Assembly: GCF_002307355.1 (NCBI RefSeq)
Contig: NZ_CP017481.1
Location: 496,001 to 560,000, forward strand
Direction of reading: 5' to 3'
DNA length: 64,000 bases
Origin: Pectobacterium polaris
GTDB taxonomy: Bacteria; Pseudomonadota; Gammaproteobacteria; Enterobacterales; Enterobacteriaceae
A program made the position numbers and the translations under genes. The notes beneath the pieces were generated by a model that did not search any database, was not told where the DNA came from, and worked only from the letters and a program-made list of their open reading frames with translations. Shown piece after piece: positions 22,825-32,982 of this stretch. Positions within the stretch are counted from its first letter, which is position 1; each line of letters begins with the position of its first letter.

Positions 22825-24393
22825 CTATTGTTCTAAAAACATAGGTTCTGAAAGCATCGGCTCGAGAAACACCCGCTCGGGATTAACATATCGGAACAAC
22901 ACAGGCAGTAAATCGGTTGCCAGCATACCTCGGGTACCGCGTCGCGCTGCCAGCCAATCGGCCGCCGCACCGTGAACGACACACCCTGCACAGGCAGCAT
23001 CATACAGCGAGAGCTTTTGCGCCAGCAAACCGCCAACGATACCCGACAGCACATCACCCATGCCACCTGTCGCCATACCGGGGTTTCCTACATCAGCAAT
23101 GGCAACCTCGTCTCGCTCGCTGGCAATCACCGTTCCCGCACCTTTCAATACGACAACGCCACCATAGCGTTTTACCAACTTTGTGGCCGCAAGTAAGCGA
23201 TCACTTTCAATATCAGAGACGCGGCAATTCAGTAAACGTGCCGCCTCACCGGGGTGAGGTGTCAGCACGCGATTTTGCCGCTTATGCGGGTTGATTGCCA
23301 GCAGGTTAAGCGCATCCGCATCCCATAACATGGGTTTGTTACAATTTTCTGCCAGACGCAGCGCGCTTTTGCCCCATTCATCCTGCCCTAAACCGGGACC
23401 AATCACCACGACATCAGCCCATTCCAGCCCCTGTCGCAGCGTCTCTGTCGTCAGTTCTTGCACCATCAGCTCAGGCCGAGCCGTCAGAAACGCCGATTGA
23501 TACTGTTTGTGAGTAAGTACTCGCACTAATCCTGCGCCGCTGTGTAACGCTGCATCCGCAGCCATCAATACCGCACCGCCTAAGCCGACGTTGCCGCCTA
23601 CCACCAGCAGCCTGCCGTTATCACCTTTATGTTGTCCAGCTGGACGAGGCGTCAACCACTCAGGAAGTTGCGCCGCGGTCAGCCGCCGTATCGGCGCGGT
23701 TTGATCGTCCAGCCACGCCTGCAACCCTAACGAATGATAATGTAATGTGCCGACGTGCTCACGGGCGCGACCGGTCAGCAGTCCCGGTTTCAGCGCGATA
23801 AACGTCACCGTCTGCGCCGCACAAATCGTAACGCCTGCACAGGCGCCGGTTTCAGCATGTAAGCCAGAGGGAATATCCAGTGAAACAATGGGAGCGGGAT
23901 AGGCATTCGCCTGCGTCATTAACGTAGTATAAGGCGCACGCGGGGCAGCAGAAAGACCGGTTCCCAGTAGACCATCCACAATGAGATCGATCCCGTCCGG
24001 CCACGGCATATCGCCATCCTGCGCACTAACCTCCTGGATATGACCGCCCTGCTCCAGCCAGCGCTGCCGGGCAAGATGAGCCTCGTCGGGCAGCGGCTTA
24101 TCGCTGGTGCAGGCAACAACATCGACCTCCATACCCGCCGCCAGCGCCAAACTGGCGACCACATATCCATCGCCGCCGTTATTGCCGTGTCCAGCCAGCA
24201 CTCGCCAGCGTCGAGCAGAGGGATAGCATTGGCGAGCCACCTGAAATGCGGCTTCTCCCGCACGCTGCATGAGTTCCCACAGCGAAAGCCCCGACTCACT
24301 GGCCGCTCTGGCTTCTTCACGCCGCACCCACTCGGCGTAAAACACCGAGTCAGGCAAATCATCTTCTCGCTTCCGGTCGTGACACGTCATCAT
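22825..24393 (-). CDS. nnr: Bifunctional NAD(P)HX epimerase/dehydratase
   Basis: Repairs hydrated NADH/NADPH. The N-terminal YjeF_N epimerase half contains [20 protein letters not shown] and [13 protein letters not shown]. The C-terminal ribokinase-like dehydratase half contains [43 protein letters not shown] and [15 protein letters not shown]. The 522-residue length fits (515 in E. coli). It is divergent from queG and heads the minus-strand operon. Confidence 0.94.
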   Translation of the reverse strand: MMTCHDRKREDDLPDSVFYAEWVRREEARAASESGLSLWELMQRAGEAAFQVARQCYPSARRWRVLAGHGNNGGDGYVVASLALAAGMEVDVVACTSDKPLPDEAHLARQRWLEQGGHIQEVSAQDGDMPWPDGIDLIVDGLLGTGLSAAPRAPYTTLMTQANAYPAPIVSLDIPSGLHAETGACAGVTICAAQTVTFIALKPGLLTGRAREHVGTLHYHSLGLQAWLDDQTAPIRRLTAAQLPEWLTPRPAGQHKGDNGRLLVVGGNVGLGGAVLMAADAALHSGAGLVRVLTHKQYQSAFLTARPELMVQELTTETLRQGLEWADVVVIGPGLGQDEWGKSALRLAENCNKPMLWDADALNLLAINPHKRQNRVLTPHPGEAARLLNCRVSDIESDRLLAATKLVKRYGGVVVLKGAGTVIASERDEVAIADVGNPGMATGGMGDVLSGIVGGLLAQKLSLYDAACAGCVVHGAAADWLAARRGTRGMLATDLLPVLFRYVNPERVFLEPMLSEPMFLEQ

Positions 24394-24550
24394 TTGCTCT
24401 TCGTTTTCATGACAATTTTTTCATTACAATGACTTAAAATTAGCAAGCAACCTAAACGACCGCCAGCATTCCGCACGTCTCAGCAGGCATCGGCTCTGCG
24501 GCGCGAATATGGTAACATCAGCGCGTCTTGTTTATTTCTGTGGCCCCATC

Positions 24551-25690
24551 ATGTCATACCCCTACGATCTCAACGAATTAGCACAACACATCAAACAATG
24601 GGGACAGGCATTAGGGTTCCAGCAGGTCGGCATCTGCGACACCGATTTGTCCGCAGAAGAACCTCGGCTTCAGGACTGGCTGGATAAGCAATACCACGGA
24701 GAAATGGACTGGATGGCGCGCCACGGCATGTTACGATCGCGTCCGCATGAATTGCTGCCCGGCACACTGCGCGTCATCAGTGTACGTATGAATTATCTGC
24801 CTGCCAAAGCCGCATTCGCCAGTACCTTAAAAAACCCAGAGCTCGGTTACGTTAGCCGTTATGCGCTGGGCCGCGATTACCACAAGCTGCTACGCCAGCG
24901 TCTGAAAAAGCTCGGTGACCAGATTCAGGAATACTGCGGTGAATTGAATTTTCGCCCCTTTGTCGATTCAGCACCCATTATGGAACGCCCTTTGGCTGCG
25001 AAAGCCGGGCTTGGCTGGGTTGGTAAACACTCACTAATTCTGAACCGAGAAGCGGGCTCCTGGTTCTTTCTCGGCGAACTGCTGATCGATTTACCCCTGC
25101 CCGTCGATCGCCCACAGGAAGAACAGTGCGGTCGATGTGTCGCCTGCATGACCACCTGCCCAACCGGCGCAATTGTCGCACCTTATACCGTTGATGCCCG
25201 CCGCTGCATTTCCTATCTGACGATCGAATTGGAAGGTCCGATTCCTGAAGAATTTCGTCCGCTAATGGGTAATCGCATCTATGGCTGCGATGATTGTCAG
25301 CTGATTTGCCCGTGGAATCGGTTTTCACAGCTTACCGACGAGGCGGATTTCAGCCCGCGTGCCGCGCTGCATACGCCAGAGCTACTGACGCTATTCGGCT
25401 GGAATGAAGAGAAATTTCTGCGCATTACGGAAGGATCGCCGATCCGGCGCATCGGCCATCTCCGCTGGCTACGTAATATTGCCGTCGCACTGGGGAATGC
25501 ACCCTATCAGGATAGTATCGTGCTGGCGCTGCAAGCTCGTCTGGGTGAAAGCGAACTGTTGGATGAACATATCCACTGGGCGATTCGTCAGCAGTTGGAA
25601 CGTCGCGCGTTACTGGAAATTGACGTCCAATCCACACAGAAAAAGCGACTTATTCGTGCAGTAGAGAAAGGATTACCGCGTGATGCGTGA
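24551..25690 (+). CDS. queG: Epoxyqueuosine reductase
   Basis: Cobalamin-dependent iron-sulfur reductase that performs the last step of queuosine synthesis in tRNA. Two [4Fe-4S] clusters are visible as CGRCVACMTTCPTGAI (about residues 194-209) and CDDCQLICPWNRF (about 247-259). The conserved RPFVDSAPIMERPLAAKAGL region is present. The family start MSYPYDLNELAQHIKQW sits 14 codons inside the open frame, giving 379 residues. In E. coli the gene after queG is the tRNA-Gly cluster, then orn; here more than 30 kb of accessory genes intervene. Confidence 0.95.
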   Translation: MSYPYDLNELAQHIKQWGQALGFQQVGICDTDLSAEEPRLQDWLDKQYHGEMDWMARHGMLRSRPHELLPGTLRVISVRMNYLPAKAAFASTLKNPELGYVSRYALGRDYHKLLRQRLKKLGDQIQEYCGELNFRPFVDSAPIMERPLAAKAGLGWVGKHSLILNREAGSWFFLGELLIDLPLPVDRPQEEQCGRCVACMTTCPTGAIVAPYTVDARRCISYLTIELEGPIPEEFRPLMGNRIYGCDDCQLICPWNRFSQLTDEADFSPRAALHTPELLTLFGWNEEKFLRITEGSPIRRIGHLRWLRNIAVALGNAPYQDSIVLALQARLGESELLDEHIHWAIRQQLERRALLEIDVQSTQKKRLIRAVEKGLPRDA

Positions 25691-26218
25691 GCCGCTCAAA
25701 CTCTTGTCATCAGTTTGTCGCACGCGCTGTGAATAAATAAAAAAAACCGTTGCCAATCAACTGTCACAAAAAGTACAAGCGATAGTTATACCGTTTTATA
25801 AGTAAAATTTATGAATAGATATCAATAAGATACTCTACAGTATTTTATCAAAAATATAGCGTGATTAATAAATAACCAACAGATAGCCTGTGGATAAGTC
25901 TGTTAAGAAGAATATTATTTTTTGTATTAACTGATAAAAAAATGATGTGGATTTGAGGTAACGCTTGTGCTCGAAATATGATGCTGCGTAGACAGTAAAA
26001 AACGGGCAACAGCACAAAGCGGCGAGCATTATGGATTTCTTATTGTCCTTTAGCAAGGGCTGAGATCTAATTTTTACGATCGAAGGGGAATTTTATGATC
26101 AAAAGAAAAAACGCGGCGACACCTCTTTATGAGGCATCGCCGCGCGGAACGTTAAGATCGTCGTCAGAGAAACAGAAGGATGGCAAATATATCTACCTTC
26201 GTCCTCAACAGGCCGATG
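25691..26218. other. AT-rich intergenic region between queG and ahpF
   Basis: About 530 bp, AT-rich, marking the left edge of the accessory block. It contains the ahpF terminator on its right and a single perfect DnaA-box 9-mer (TGTGGATAA) at 25889, which alone means little. A 63-codon minus-strand frame at 25865-26056 begins with a signal-peptide-like stretch but has no recognisable homology. I see no other gene. Confidence 0.6.
26101..26144 (-). terminator. Intrinsic terminator downstream of ahpF
   Basis: Reading leftwards, a CGCGGCGA / TCGCCGCG outer stem with an inner CCTC/GAGG helix is followed by T-rich sequence (TTTTTTCTTTT). Confidence 0.88.
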
Positions 26219-27781
26219 TTATGCGCGGGTTCTGATCAGATAATCAAAAGCGCTCAAGGACGCTTTTGCACCTTCACCCGTCGCGATAATGATCTGCTTG
26301 TACGGCACCGTCGTACAGTCGCCGGCAGCAAAGACCCCTTTCACGCTGGTTTCGCACTTAGCATCGATCTCAATTTCACCGATGCGGTTTCTGGCTACCG
26401 TGCCTTCCAGCCAGTGTGTGTTAGGCAGCAGGCCAATCTGTACGAAGATCCCTTCCAGCGCAACATCATGCACCGTCTCGGTAATACGATCTTTATAACT
26501 CAGCCCCGTCACCTTCTGCCCATCGCCTTTCACTTCGGTAGTTTGCGCATTCAGGATGATGTCAACGTTCGGCAGGCTACGTACTTTTTCCTGTAATACC
26601 GAATCCGCTTTCAGTTCTGGGGCAAACTCAAGCAGCGTGACATGTTTCACCACGCCAGCCAGATCGATAGCCGCTTCGACACCGGAATTTCCGCCGCCAA
26701 TCACCGCGACGTGCTTACCTTTAAACAGCGGGCCATCACAGTGCGGGCAGTATGTTACGCCACGCGTACGGTACTGATCTTCGCCGGGTACATTCATGTT
26801 TCTCCAACGCGCGCCGGTCGCAATGATCACACTGCGCGCTTTCAGCGTCGCGCCGGATACGGTGATCACCTGATGCGGTTTACCCGGTTCACCGCCAGGA
26901 ATTAAGGCTTCTGCACTCTGCGCGTCGATCACGTCGACATCGTAGTCATCAACATGACTCTTCAGCGCGGTCGCCAGTTTGGCCCCTTCCGTTTTCGGCA
27001 CGGAAATGTAGTTTTCAATATCGACGGTATCCAGTACCTGACCGCCAAAGCGCTCACCGACTAATCCGGTGCGGATGCCTTTACGCGCCGAATAGACCGC
27101 CGCTGCTGCACCCGCCGGGCCGCTACCGATGATTAACACATCATAGACGTCGCGTTGGTTCAGCTTCTCAACCTGTTTAGCGCCTGCGCCAGTATCGATT
27201 TTAGTCACAATCTCAGCCAGGCTCGTCCGACCTTGACTGAAGTGCTCGCCGTTCAGGAAAATGGTGGGAACGCCCATGACATTACGGCTTTGGATCTCAT
27301 CCTGAAACACCCCGCCATCAATCGCGGTATGAGTAATATTCGGATTCAACACCGCCATTAAATTCAGCGCCTGCACTACGTCCGGGCAGTTGTGGCAGGA
27401 CAGCGAGTAATACGTTTCAAAGTGGAACGAACCGTCAAGATGGCGGATTTGATCGAGTAATTCTTTCGCTTCTTTCGACGGATGACCGCCCACCTGCAAT
27501 AACGCCAGAATCAGGGAGGTAAATTCGTGTCCCATTGGCGCACCAGCAAAACGCGGGCCGCTTTGGGAACCTGGATTGGTAATCAGGAATGAAGGCTTAC
27601 GTACTGCCAGATCATTCTTTTCAATAAAACTTACCCGATCGGACAGCTCAGCAATCTCAGCCAGCAGGGTTCTGACTTCAGCAGATTTAGCAGAGTCATC
27701 CAGAGTCGCAACCAACTCAACAGGTTTGGTTAATTTTTCCAGATAGGCTTTCAACTGGACTTTCATCGTATTGTCGAGCAT
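26219..27781 (-). CDS. ahpF: Alkyl hydroperoxide reductase subunit F
   Basis: NADH-dependent flavoprotein disulfide reductase that recycles AhpC. The N-terminal double-thioredoxin-fold domain carries [12 protein letters not shown] (redox CxxC, about residue 129). Residues from about 213 are thioredoxin-reductase-like, with the FAD motif [20 protein letters not shown], the redox centre YCPHCDGP (about 345) and the NAD motif [18 protein letters not shown]. It has 520 residues (521 in E. coli). It is downstream of ahpC, with an intrinsic terminator between the two genes. Confidence 0.97.
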   Translation of the reverse strand: MLDNTMKVQLKAYLEKLTKPVELVATLDDSAKSAEVRTLLAEIAELSDRVSFIEKNDLAVRKPSFLITNPGSQSGPRFAGAPMGHEFTSLILALLQVGGHPSKEAKELLDQIRHLDGSFHFETYYSLSCHNCPDVVQALNLMAVLNPNITHTAIDGGVFQDEIQSRNVMGVPTIFLNGEHFSQGRTSLAEIVTKIDTGAGAKQVEKLNQRDVYDVLIIGSGPAGAAAAVYSARKGIRTGLVGERFGGQVLDTVDIENYISVPKTEGAKLATALKSHVDDYDVDVIDAQSAEALIPGGEPGKPHQVITVSGATLKARSVIIATGARWRNMNVPGEDQYRTRGVTYCPHCDGPLFKGKHVAVIGGGNSGVEAAIDLAGVVKHVTLLEFAPELKADSVLQEKVRSLPNVDIILNAQTTEVKGDGQKVTGLSYKDRITETVHDVALEGIFVQIGLLPNTHWLEGTVARNRIGEIEIDAKCETSVKGVFAAGDCTTVPYKQIIIATGEGAKASLSAFDYLIRTRA

Positions 27782-27855
27782 TGGTCGTCCTTAATTAGGC
27801 AAGTAGGTACAAAAGCAAAATCGTGCGGGGTGCTGGCCCCAAAAAGCCGGGCCAG

Positions 27856-27879
27856 AAAAATCGGGTGCAACGCACCCGA
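27856..27879 (-). terminator. Intercistronic terminator between ahpC and ahpF
   Basis: Reading leftwards, a perfect TCGGGTGC / GCACCCGA stem (loop GTT) is followed directly by five T residues. It would let most transcripts stop after ahpC and some continue into ahpF. Confidence 0.8.
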
Positions 27880-27909
27880 CAAGACAGTCATATTTTCCGA
27901 GGTGTTAGC

Positions 27910-28473
27910 TTAGATTTTTCCAACCAGATCCAGAGACGGTGCCAGCGTAGCCTCACCTTCTTTCCACTTGGCTGGGCACACTTCGCCCGGGTGAGAAGCC
28001 ACGTACTGCGCCGCTTTCACTTTGCGCAGCAGGTCAGAGGCATCGCGACCAATGCCTTCAGCCGTGATTTCTACCGCCTGAATGATGCCCTGTGGGTCAA
28101 CGATGAACGTACCGCGATCGGCCAGGCCTTCTGCTTCGCGCATGTTTTCAAAGTTACGCGTCAGTTGGCCGGTTGGGTCACCGATCATGGTGTATTTGAT
28201 TTTGCCAATGGTTTCAGAGCTGCTGTGCCATGCTTTGTGCGTGAAGTGGGTGTCGGTGGAAACAGAATAGATTTCCACGCCACGCTGTTGGAATTCGTCG
28301 TAGTGGTCAGCGACATCACCCAGTTCGGTCGGGCAGACAAACGTAAAGTCAGCCGGATAGAAGAAGAACACGCTCCATTCGCCTTCGATGTTCTTCTCAG
28401 TCACTTCAATGAATTGACCGTCTTTGAAAGCCATGTTTTTGAATGGTTTAACTTGGGTATTAATTACTGACAT
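27910..28473 (-). CDS. ahpC: Alkyl hydroperoxide reductase subunit C (2-Cys peroxiredoxin)
   Basis: Abundant peroxiredoxin that reduces hydrogen peroxide and organic peroxides. The peroxidatic Cys is in [18 protein letters not shown] (about residue 47) and the resolving Cys in [13 protein letters not shown] (about 166). It has 187 residues, near-identical to E. coli AhpC, and starts at ATG 28473; the preceding GTG codon is in frame but less likely. Expected to be OxyR-regulated. The upstream 100 bp contains ATAG/ATAC-like half sites on the coding strand, but I could not confirm a full OxyR site. Confidence 0.97.
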   Translation of the reverse strand: MSVINTQVKPFKNMAFKDGQFIEVTEKNIEGEWSVFFFYPADFTFVCPTELGDVADHYDEFQQRGVEIYSVSTDTHFTHKAWHSSSETIGKIKYTMIGDPTGQLTRNFENMREAEGLADRGTFIVDPQGIIQAVEITAEGIGRDASDLLRKVKAAQYVASHPGEVCPAKWKEGEATLAPSLDLVGKI

Positions 28474-28583
28474 CACTTTATCCTCATGTGTTTTCGCATG
28501 CGGCTAAAGTACAGAAACGTGATCGCTATCACCAATCCGTTGTCTGTATCGAATCAATAAGTAATACCTAACGTAGCGTGAAA

Positions 28584-30233
28584 TCAGGGATACGTGATCT
28601 CCATATTCTGCTCACCGATCCTGACCGTCTTGAAGCGTGGCGTAACCGCTTCAACCTTGCCGTTCTTAATCAGTGTAATCAGTCGTTCCGTGCCCATCGT
28701 GCTAAACAGGCTGGCCGCAATCTGCCATTGCCCCTGTTCATCACGAGCGAGAATCTTGCCACCACCTCCCCAGCCTACTCTGGGGAAAATGAGCACCTCG
28801 TTATGGCCATCACCGGTCAAATCAATCGCAAAGAGCAGGCAAGCAATTTCTCTGCACCTATTGCCCAGATTATCGCCCTGCAACATGCTTTCAACTCCGT
28901 CCTCCAACGGCCCCACCCATTCGACCTGAACGGGGAGTACTTTTGCGGGGCGCCCCTGCAACCGATCGCGCAGTGCCTGACGTCCTGCCTCATCCAGTAT
29001 CCGGTCTTGCTTCAATTCTTCAGCCAGCCAGGTAAACTGCTGCCTGCCCGCCGTCCCTAACTCATCACGCAGCGCCCACAGGTCAAATTCATCGACCGGC
29101 GTTTTCCCGCTAAGCAGACGCTGAACCTGATTTCTCGCACTAAACGCTTCTGGGTTTAACAACGGCGTATGCAGCAATACCATCAGAACGCAGGTGACAG
29201 CCGCGAGCAGCGGATTGCTGCTGCGCAAATTCCCCAACCAGACGCCAGAGCGGCGGATGACGGCCCATACCATCGCCAGGCTATAAAACATCGCGATCGC
29301 CACGACGAAAATCGACTGAAAACGGAAAGGCGTCAGGCCATACTGTTCGATGCGCAGCCAGCTGGAATAGCCCGCTAGTCCCACCAAAATCGGCAGGCAC
29401 ATCACACTGGCGCTAACCAGCCCGCGTAAAACCAACGGGTAAGCACGGCCTTCGTTATCATCCTGAGACGCACAGTTAATCAGAAAGAGGTTTACGCCCA
29501 TCAGGCATAATAGAATGGCGGTGGAACTGCCTGTCTTCCATATCGGTTCCAGCCCGCTAAAAGGCAGCGTCAAGGTGAAAACTACCGTAATCAGTGCACT
29601 AAACGGCAGCAGAAAACGGCAAGTCGATAGCAGAATTCCGCGCAGCAACCCGATTACGGTTTCTTTGGTCATTCCGATATACATGCCGAGAGAAAACACC
29701 ACCGGCAAAAGCAGCATATAGAATCGGTAATGACTGAATACTTTATTTACCTGCCGGAATCCCAACATGTTGAACAGCATGCCGCACAGCACGAGCAGCA
29801 ACACGACGACCAGAACGAGTAGCCAGGCCAATAGCACAGTAAAAATATTGCTCCAGGCGTGTTTACAGAGTGCGTCATAGGACGGCCACCGCCCTTCACG
29901 GTCTGGCCAACTGCAAATGAAAGTACAGCAGATATAACCGAGGAGGATGCCACACAGCACCCAGGAATCCAGCAATCGGAATAGTCCATTTTCGAAGAGG
30001 ATCCAGCCGCTGATGGCGGTCATCAGCACGGTCAGCACGCCGGCCAACAGCCACGTCTTTTTCACAAAGAGAGTGCGTTCCAGCAATTGCAGACTGATGC
30101 CGCCAACCACCGCCATCGTTATGAGCATTCCCTGAAGAACGCCCTCTTTCATTTCCAGCGCCGCGACAAGGAGCAACCCCTGAAGCAGGCCAATAGCCAG
30201 ATAAAACTTTAACAATGGAGAATGGGCGGACAT
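28584..30233 (-). CDS. DUF4153 polytopic inner-membrane protein
   Basis: A 549-residue protein whose first roughly 360 residues contain about a dozen hydrophobic segments (for example YLAIGLLQGLLLVAALEM, TVLLAWLLVLVVVLLLVLCG, FYMLLLPVVFSLGMYIG). It matches the general look of the DUF4153 family, whose function is unknown. The last roughly 170 residues are soluble and Asp/Gly-rich (FAIDLTGDGHNEVLIFPRVG), an FG-GAP-like stretch probably in the periplasm. The gene is monocistronic by spacing and follows ahpC on the same strand with about 110 bp between. Family assignment is from memory of the topology and is moderate. Confidence 0.65.
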   Translation of the reverse strand: MSAHSPLLKFYLAIGLLQGLLLVAALEMKEGVLQGMLITMAVVGGISLQLLERTLFVKKTWLLAGVLTVLMTAISGWILFENGLFRLLDSWVLCGILLGYICCTFICSWPDREGRWPSYDALCKHAWSNIFTVLLAWLLVLVVVLLLVLCGMLFNMLGFRQVNKVFSHYRFYMLLLPVVFSLGMYIGMTKETVIGLLRGILLSTCRFLLPFSALITVVFTLTLPFSGLEPIWKTGSSTAILLCLMGVNLFLINCASQDDNEGRAYPLVLRGLVSASVMCLPILVGLAGYSSWLRIEQYGLTPFRFQSIFVVAIAMFYSLAMVWAVIRRSGVWLGNLRSSNPLLAAVTCVLMVLLHTPLLNPEAFSARNQVQRLLSGKTPVDEFDLWALRDELGTAGRQQFTWLAEELKQDRILDEAGRQALRDRLQGRPAKVLPVQVEWVGPLEDGVESMLQGDNLGNRCREIACLLFAIDLTGDGHNEVLIFPRVGWGGGGKILARDEQGQWQIAASLFSTMGTERLITLIKNGKVEAVTPRFKTVRIGEQNMEITYP

Positions 30234-30746
30234 GGCAAATCCTTTTGTCGACGTACATCACATGTTGGGCGGTGGTGTAGAAACTTTTTCACCACTCGAA
30301 TGATGTGGGGTAACAAGATGAGAATAGTGCGAGCAGTCTACAAGTAAACGCCTCAGGTATCACGCTTCGGTGACAAGTTTGCAACACCCTGTTTTCCCGT
30401 AATAACACCACGAGAAAGTGCGCTAAAATTTAACGCATTCAGAATAGTCACATCAAAACATTAGCAATGAATATAATTTAATAGAAATAATATTAAAATA
30501 AAACATCACTGGAATTAAATAATAATAAGCTCAGTAAAACGCTCACCTAATATATCAACACGGGCTATAAATCTATTTCAACATAACCACAAAGAATTAA
30601 AGTTATTTAATTCAATTGCCGATTTTATACTAATACCCATATCGCGGTTTGTCTGAGTCTTATGGCTACAGCGCGCAGACGCTGTATTCCGCCCTATGGT
30701 ATGAACACAACACCCAGATGTCAGCCTGCTACCTGGAAACCTGAAG
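30234..30746. other. AT-rich intergenic region upstream of the leaderless exporter-linked gene
   Basis: A 513-bp divergent spacer, strongly AT-rich in its centre (30420-30640), probably holding promoters for both flanking genes. The last 110 bp is different: an open frame from 30634 to a TGA at 30742-30744 (possible TTG start at 30649) reads like coding sequence (SESYGYSAQTLYSALWYEHN) and ends two bases before the next gene's ATG. It may be a short upstream ORF or a gene remnant. Confidence 0.5.
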
Positions 30747-31544
30747 ATGATTAATTTAAATAACCTTCCCGCCACCAAAAGCATTGATGTTAGAGACACC
30801 GTAAAAACAAACTCATCTTCGGTAACAGGCAACACGTCGAACAAAACGACGTCATCCGTCTCCTCAAATGAATCAACAACAAAAGATAAAAGCAGCGTAT
30901 CGTCGCTGGCACGGCAGTTGAATGATGCCGCAACACGCGCAGAAGCGAGGGATAACAGCAATAGCCGTGGAAAACTGGCGTCATATGCACATTCGGTCAT
31001 CGAAGAACTGGCTGGTAGCAGCTATGAAAGCCGCCGAAAAGCGCTGGCTGAAGAATTACCTGATACTAATGACCCGCAATTACTTGCTCGCGCAAAGCAA
31101 GCTAATGACTTCGCTAACGGTCATGGCTCAAACCCTTTTAAAGGACTCTCTCGCGATCAGCTCTCACTCATTATTTACGATGATAGCAATACCTTTACCG
31201 TCAACGAGCGCAGAGCGGCATTGCATGAGTCAAATGAAATAGAAAGCGCCTGGAGCCACCGAGTCGTAGCGCAAAGCAAGCAAGAATGGAATCGGGGGGA
31301 ATTTAAACAAACAGAGTTCTTCAAACTTGTTCTGGAACACTATGAAGGCTTGCCGTTAATCGAACAGGTACAAGCTCCCGCCAACTACGAATCTCGACTC
31401 AAACATCTAATCGAAATGGATTACAACTTTGTGACCGGCGAGCCAGGGAAAAATGCGAACCCGCTGAACAATCTATTCGACCTGCTTTTACCACGTAATA
31501 TCCCAATGGGAAGCAATACAACTACTGCGGGAAAGGCTGAATAA
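30747..31544 (+). CDS. Leaderless Ser/Thr-rich protein, intact paralogue of the exporter-linked pseudogene
   Basis: A 265-residue protein that I do not recognise by name. The first roughly 55 residues are disordered and Ser/Thr/Asn-rich (NSSSVTGNTSNKTTSSVSSN), with no signal peptide or membrane segment. The core (about 75-235) is helical and charged, with a conserved block of NPFKGLSRDQLSLIIYDDS and then TFTVNERRAALHES. The same block recurs in the pseudogene at 36421-37166 as NPFRGMPREQLALIAYDES and FTVNERRAAWLES, so the two are clear paralogues flanking a tripartite exporter. It converges on the last exporter gene, 172 bp away. A secreted substrate of that exporter is my inference. Upstream ribosome site is GGAAA. 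Confidence 0.75.
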   Translation: MINLNNLPATKSIDVRDTVKTNSSSVTGNTSNKTTSSVSSNESTTKDKSSVSSLARQLNDAATRAEARDNSNSRGKLASYAHSVIEELAGSSYESRRKALAEELPDTNDPQLLARAKQANDFANGHGSNPFKGLSRDQLSLIIYDDSNTFTVNERRAALHESNEIESAWSHRVVAQSKQEWNRGEFKQTEFFKLVLEHYEGLPLIEQVQAPANYESRLKHLIEMDYNFVTGEPGKNANPLNNLFDLLLPRNIPMGSNTTTAGKAE

Positions 31545-31716
31545 GCAAAATCAATAGTCCTATGGTCGCCAATTTTCGAGGCGGGGGTTCAGGGGAAATA
31601 AACGGCAAGCATGTGCTAGCGCCCCTAACACCCACTTCTGAGTCAAAAAGTAGAAACCGACATACTCACAATTATCGTTTCTAGTATCCGGCACATGCAC
31701 ATGCTTAAGTCGATAA

Positions 31717-32982
31717 TTAAGGAATCTGTACCTCACCGGCCTCCAGCCCGGAGACTTCTACGCCCTGCGCCACCGTTTTCCCTAACGTCACCTTGATTTT
31801 CTTTGATGGTGTGTCAGCAGTCGGACGGTAAATCACATAGGCATGACCATTCTCATCAGTATGCACTGCCTGTGCAGGCACCGCGATGCCCTGCTCGTTA
31901 CGATAGACAATAATAGCCAGCCGTGCGCTCATCCCCAGTCGAATATTTTGCCTTAAATCCGCCAACGGCGTATCAAGTGACACCACCACATCATAGTAAG
32001 CACCGCTACCTGACATCTCAGCAGCATCAGCCTGCATATCAATCGAAGCAACCTTTCCTGTCAGGGTTTGTCCAGCAAACCCATCCCCGGTCACGTTAAC
32101 CACCATCCCCTCTTGCAGTTGATGCAGATCAGTCTCTTCTACCCGAGTCGCCACCTGAAAACGGTCCTGAGCAATGACGCCAAACAACGGCGCTCCCTGG
32201 CTGACCAGCAAACCAGGTTGGATGACTACAGGTTTACCATTATCAGGCGTAGCCGGGCGCACCACAAAACCGCTAAACGGTGCCTTGACGGTCTGTCGTT
32301 CAACCTGAGTAGCCAGCGTCTGATAGCGCACCTGTGCATTCGTCAGTTCCATCTCCGCAATCGTACGATCCTCACCGTTCCCACGCGCCAGCACCGTTCG
32401 TAACTCCTCTTGTGCTGCGATCAGATCCTGCTCCTGCGAACGAATTTGCTGCTTCAACGTATCAACTTCCATACGCGCGACGATGCCACGTTCGAACAGT
32501 GCCTGTGTATCCCGAAGATTGGCTTGCGTATTGCTAAAAGTAGACCGAGCTGAGCTTACCGCACGCCGCGCACGTGATACCTCAGCGCTTTGCTCCCACT
32601 GCCTGAGCGATTGAACCTCGCGCTGCGTCTTGAGCACTTCGGCCTGCGCCTGACGTAACTGAATCTCAATTTGCCCAGGGTCCAGTATTAGTAGCGTTTG
32701 CCCTTGCTCGATTCGTTGGCCCTCACGCACCAGTACCTCGCGGATAATGCCTTCAAAAGGGGCCGCTAGCGTTGTCTGCCTCGCGGCCTGAATTCGTCCA
32801 ACCAATCCTAATTGATTCTCCAATAATTGGGGTTGGACAGGTAGCCATTGCCCCTGAGGCGCGCTTTCCTGTTCATTCGTACGCCCAGCCAGCAGCCAAG
32901 TGAGCATGCCAAGCGCCACGATCAGCAACAATACAATAAGGTGACGCCGGCGCACCTGAGACCAAAAGTGATGCCTAATCAT
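31717..32982 (-). CDS. MacA/HlyD-like membrane fusion (periplasmic adaptor) protein
   Basis: Adaptor of a tripartite ABC exporter, bridging the inner-membrane permease to the outer-membrane channel. From the ATG at 32982 (421 residues) there is one N-terminal membrane anchor (RHLIVLLLIVALGMLTWLLA), a lipoyl half-motif (GIIREVLVREGQRIEQGQTL), a coiled-coil hairpin (about 125-235), the second lipoyl half (VKAPFSGFVVRPA), a β-barrel, and a membrane-proximal domain. The start overlaps the channel gene's stop by 8 nt (ATGATTAG). Last gene of the exporter operon. Confidence 0.88.
   Translation of the reverse strand: MIRHHFWSQVRRRHLIVLLLIVALGMLTWLLAGRTNEQESAPQGQWLPVQPQLLENQLGLVGRIQAARQTTLAAPFEGIIREVLVREGQRIEQGQTLLILDPGQIEIQLRQAQAEVLKTQREVQSLRQWEQSAEVSRARRAVSSARSTFSNTQANLRDTQALFERGIVARMEVDTLKQQIRSQEQDLIAAQEELRTVLARGNGEDRTIAEMELTNAQVRYQTLATQVERQTVKAPFSGFVVRPATPDNGKPVVIQPGLLVSQGAPLFGVIAQDRFQVATRVEETDLHQLQEGMVVNVTGDGFAGQTLTGKVASIDMQADAAEMSGSGAYYDVVVSLDTPLADLRQNIRLGMSARLAIIVYRNEQGIAVPAQAVHTDENGHAYVIYRPTADTPSKKIKVTLGKTVAQGVEVSGLEAGEVQIP

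Noticed and set aside
25889..25897. Perfect DnaA box TGTGGATAA
   Set aside because: A single 9-mer is expected by chance; no other boxes, no AT-rich unwinding element paired with dnaA/gidA-type genes.
25865..26056. 63-codon minus-strand ORF with signal-peptide-like start
   Set aside because: No recognisable family, AT-rich surroundings that favour chance hydrophobic frames, and the start is not supported by neighbours.
28474..28583. OxyR operator upstream of ahpC
   Set aside because: Expected from E. coli, and ATAC/ATAG half sites are present, but the four-part spacing of the OxyR consensus could not be fitted, so no site is called.
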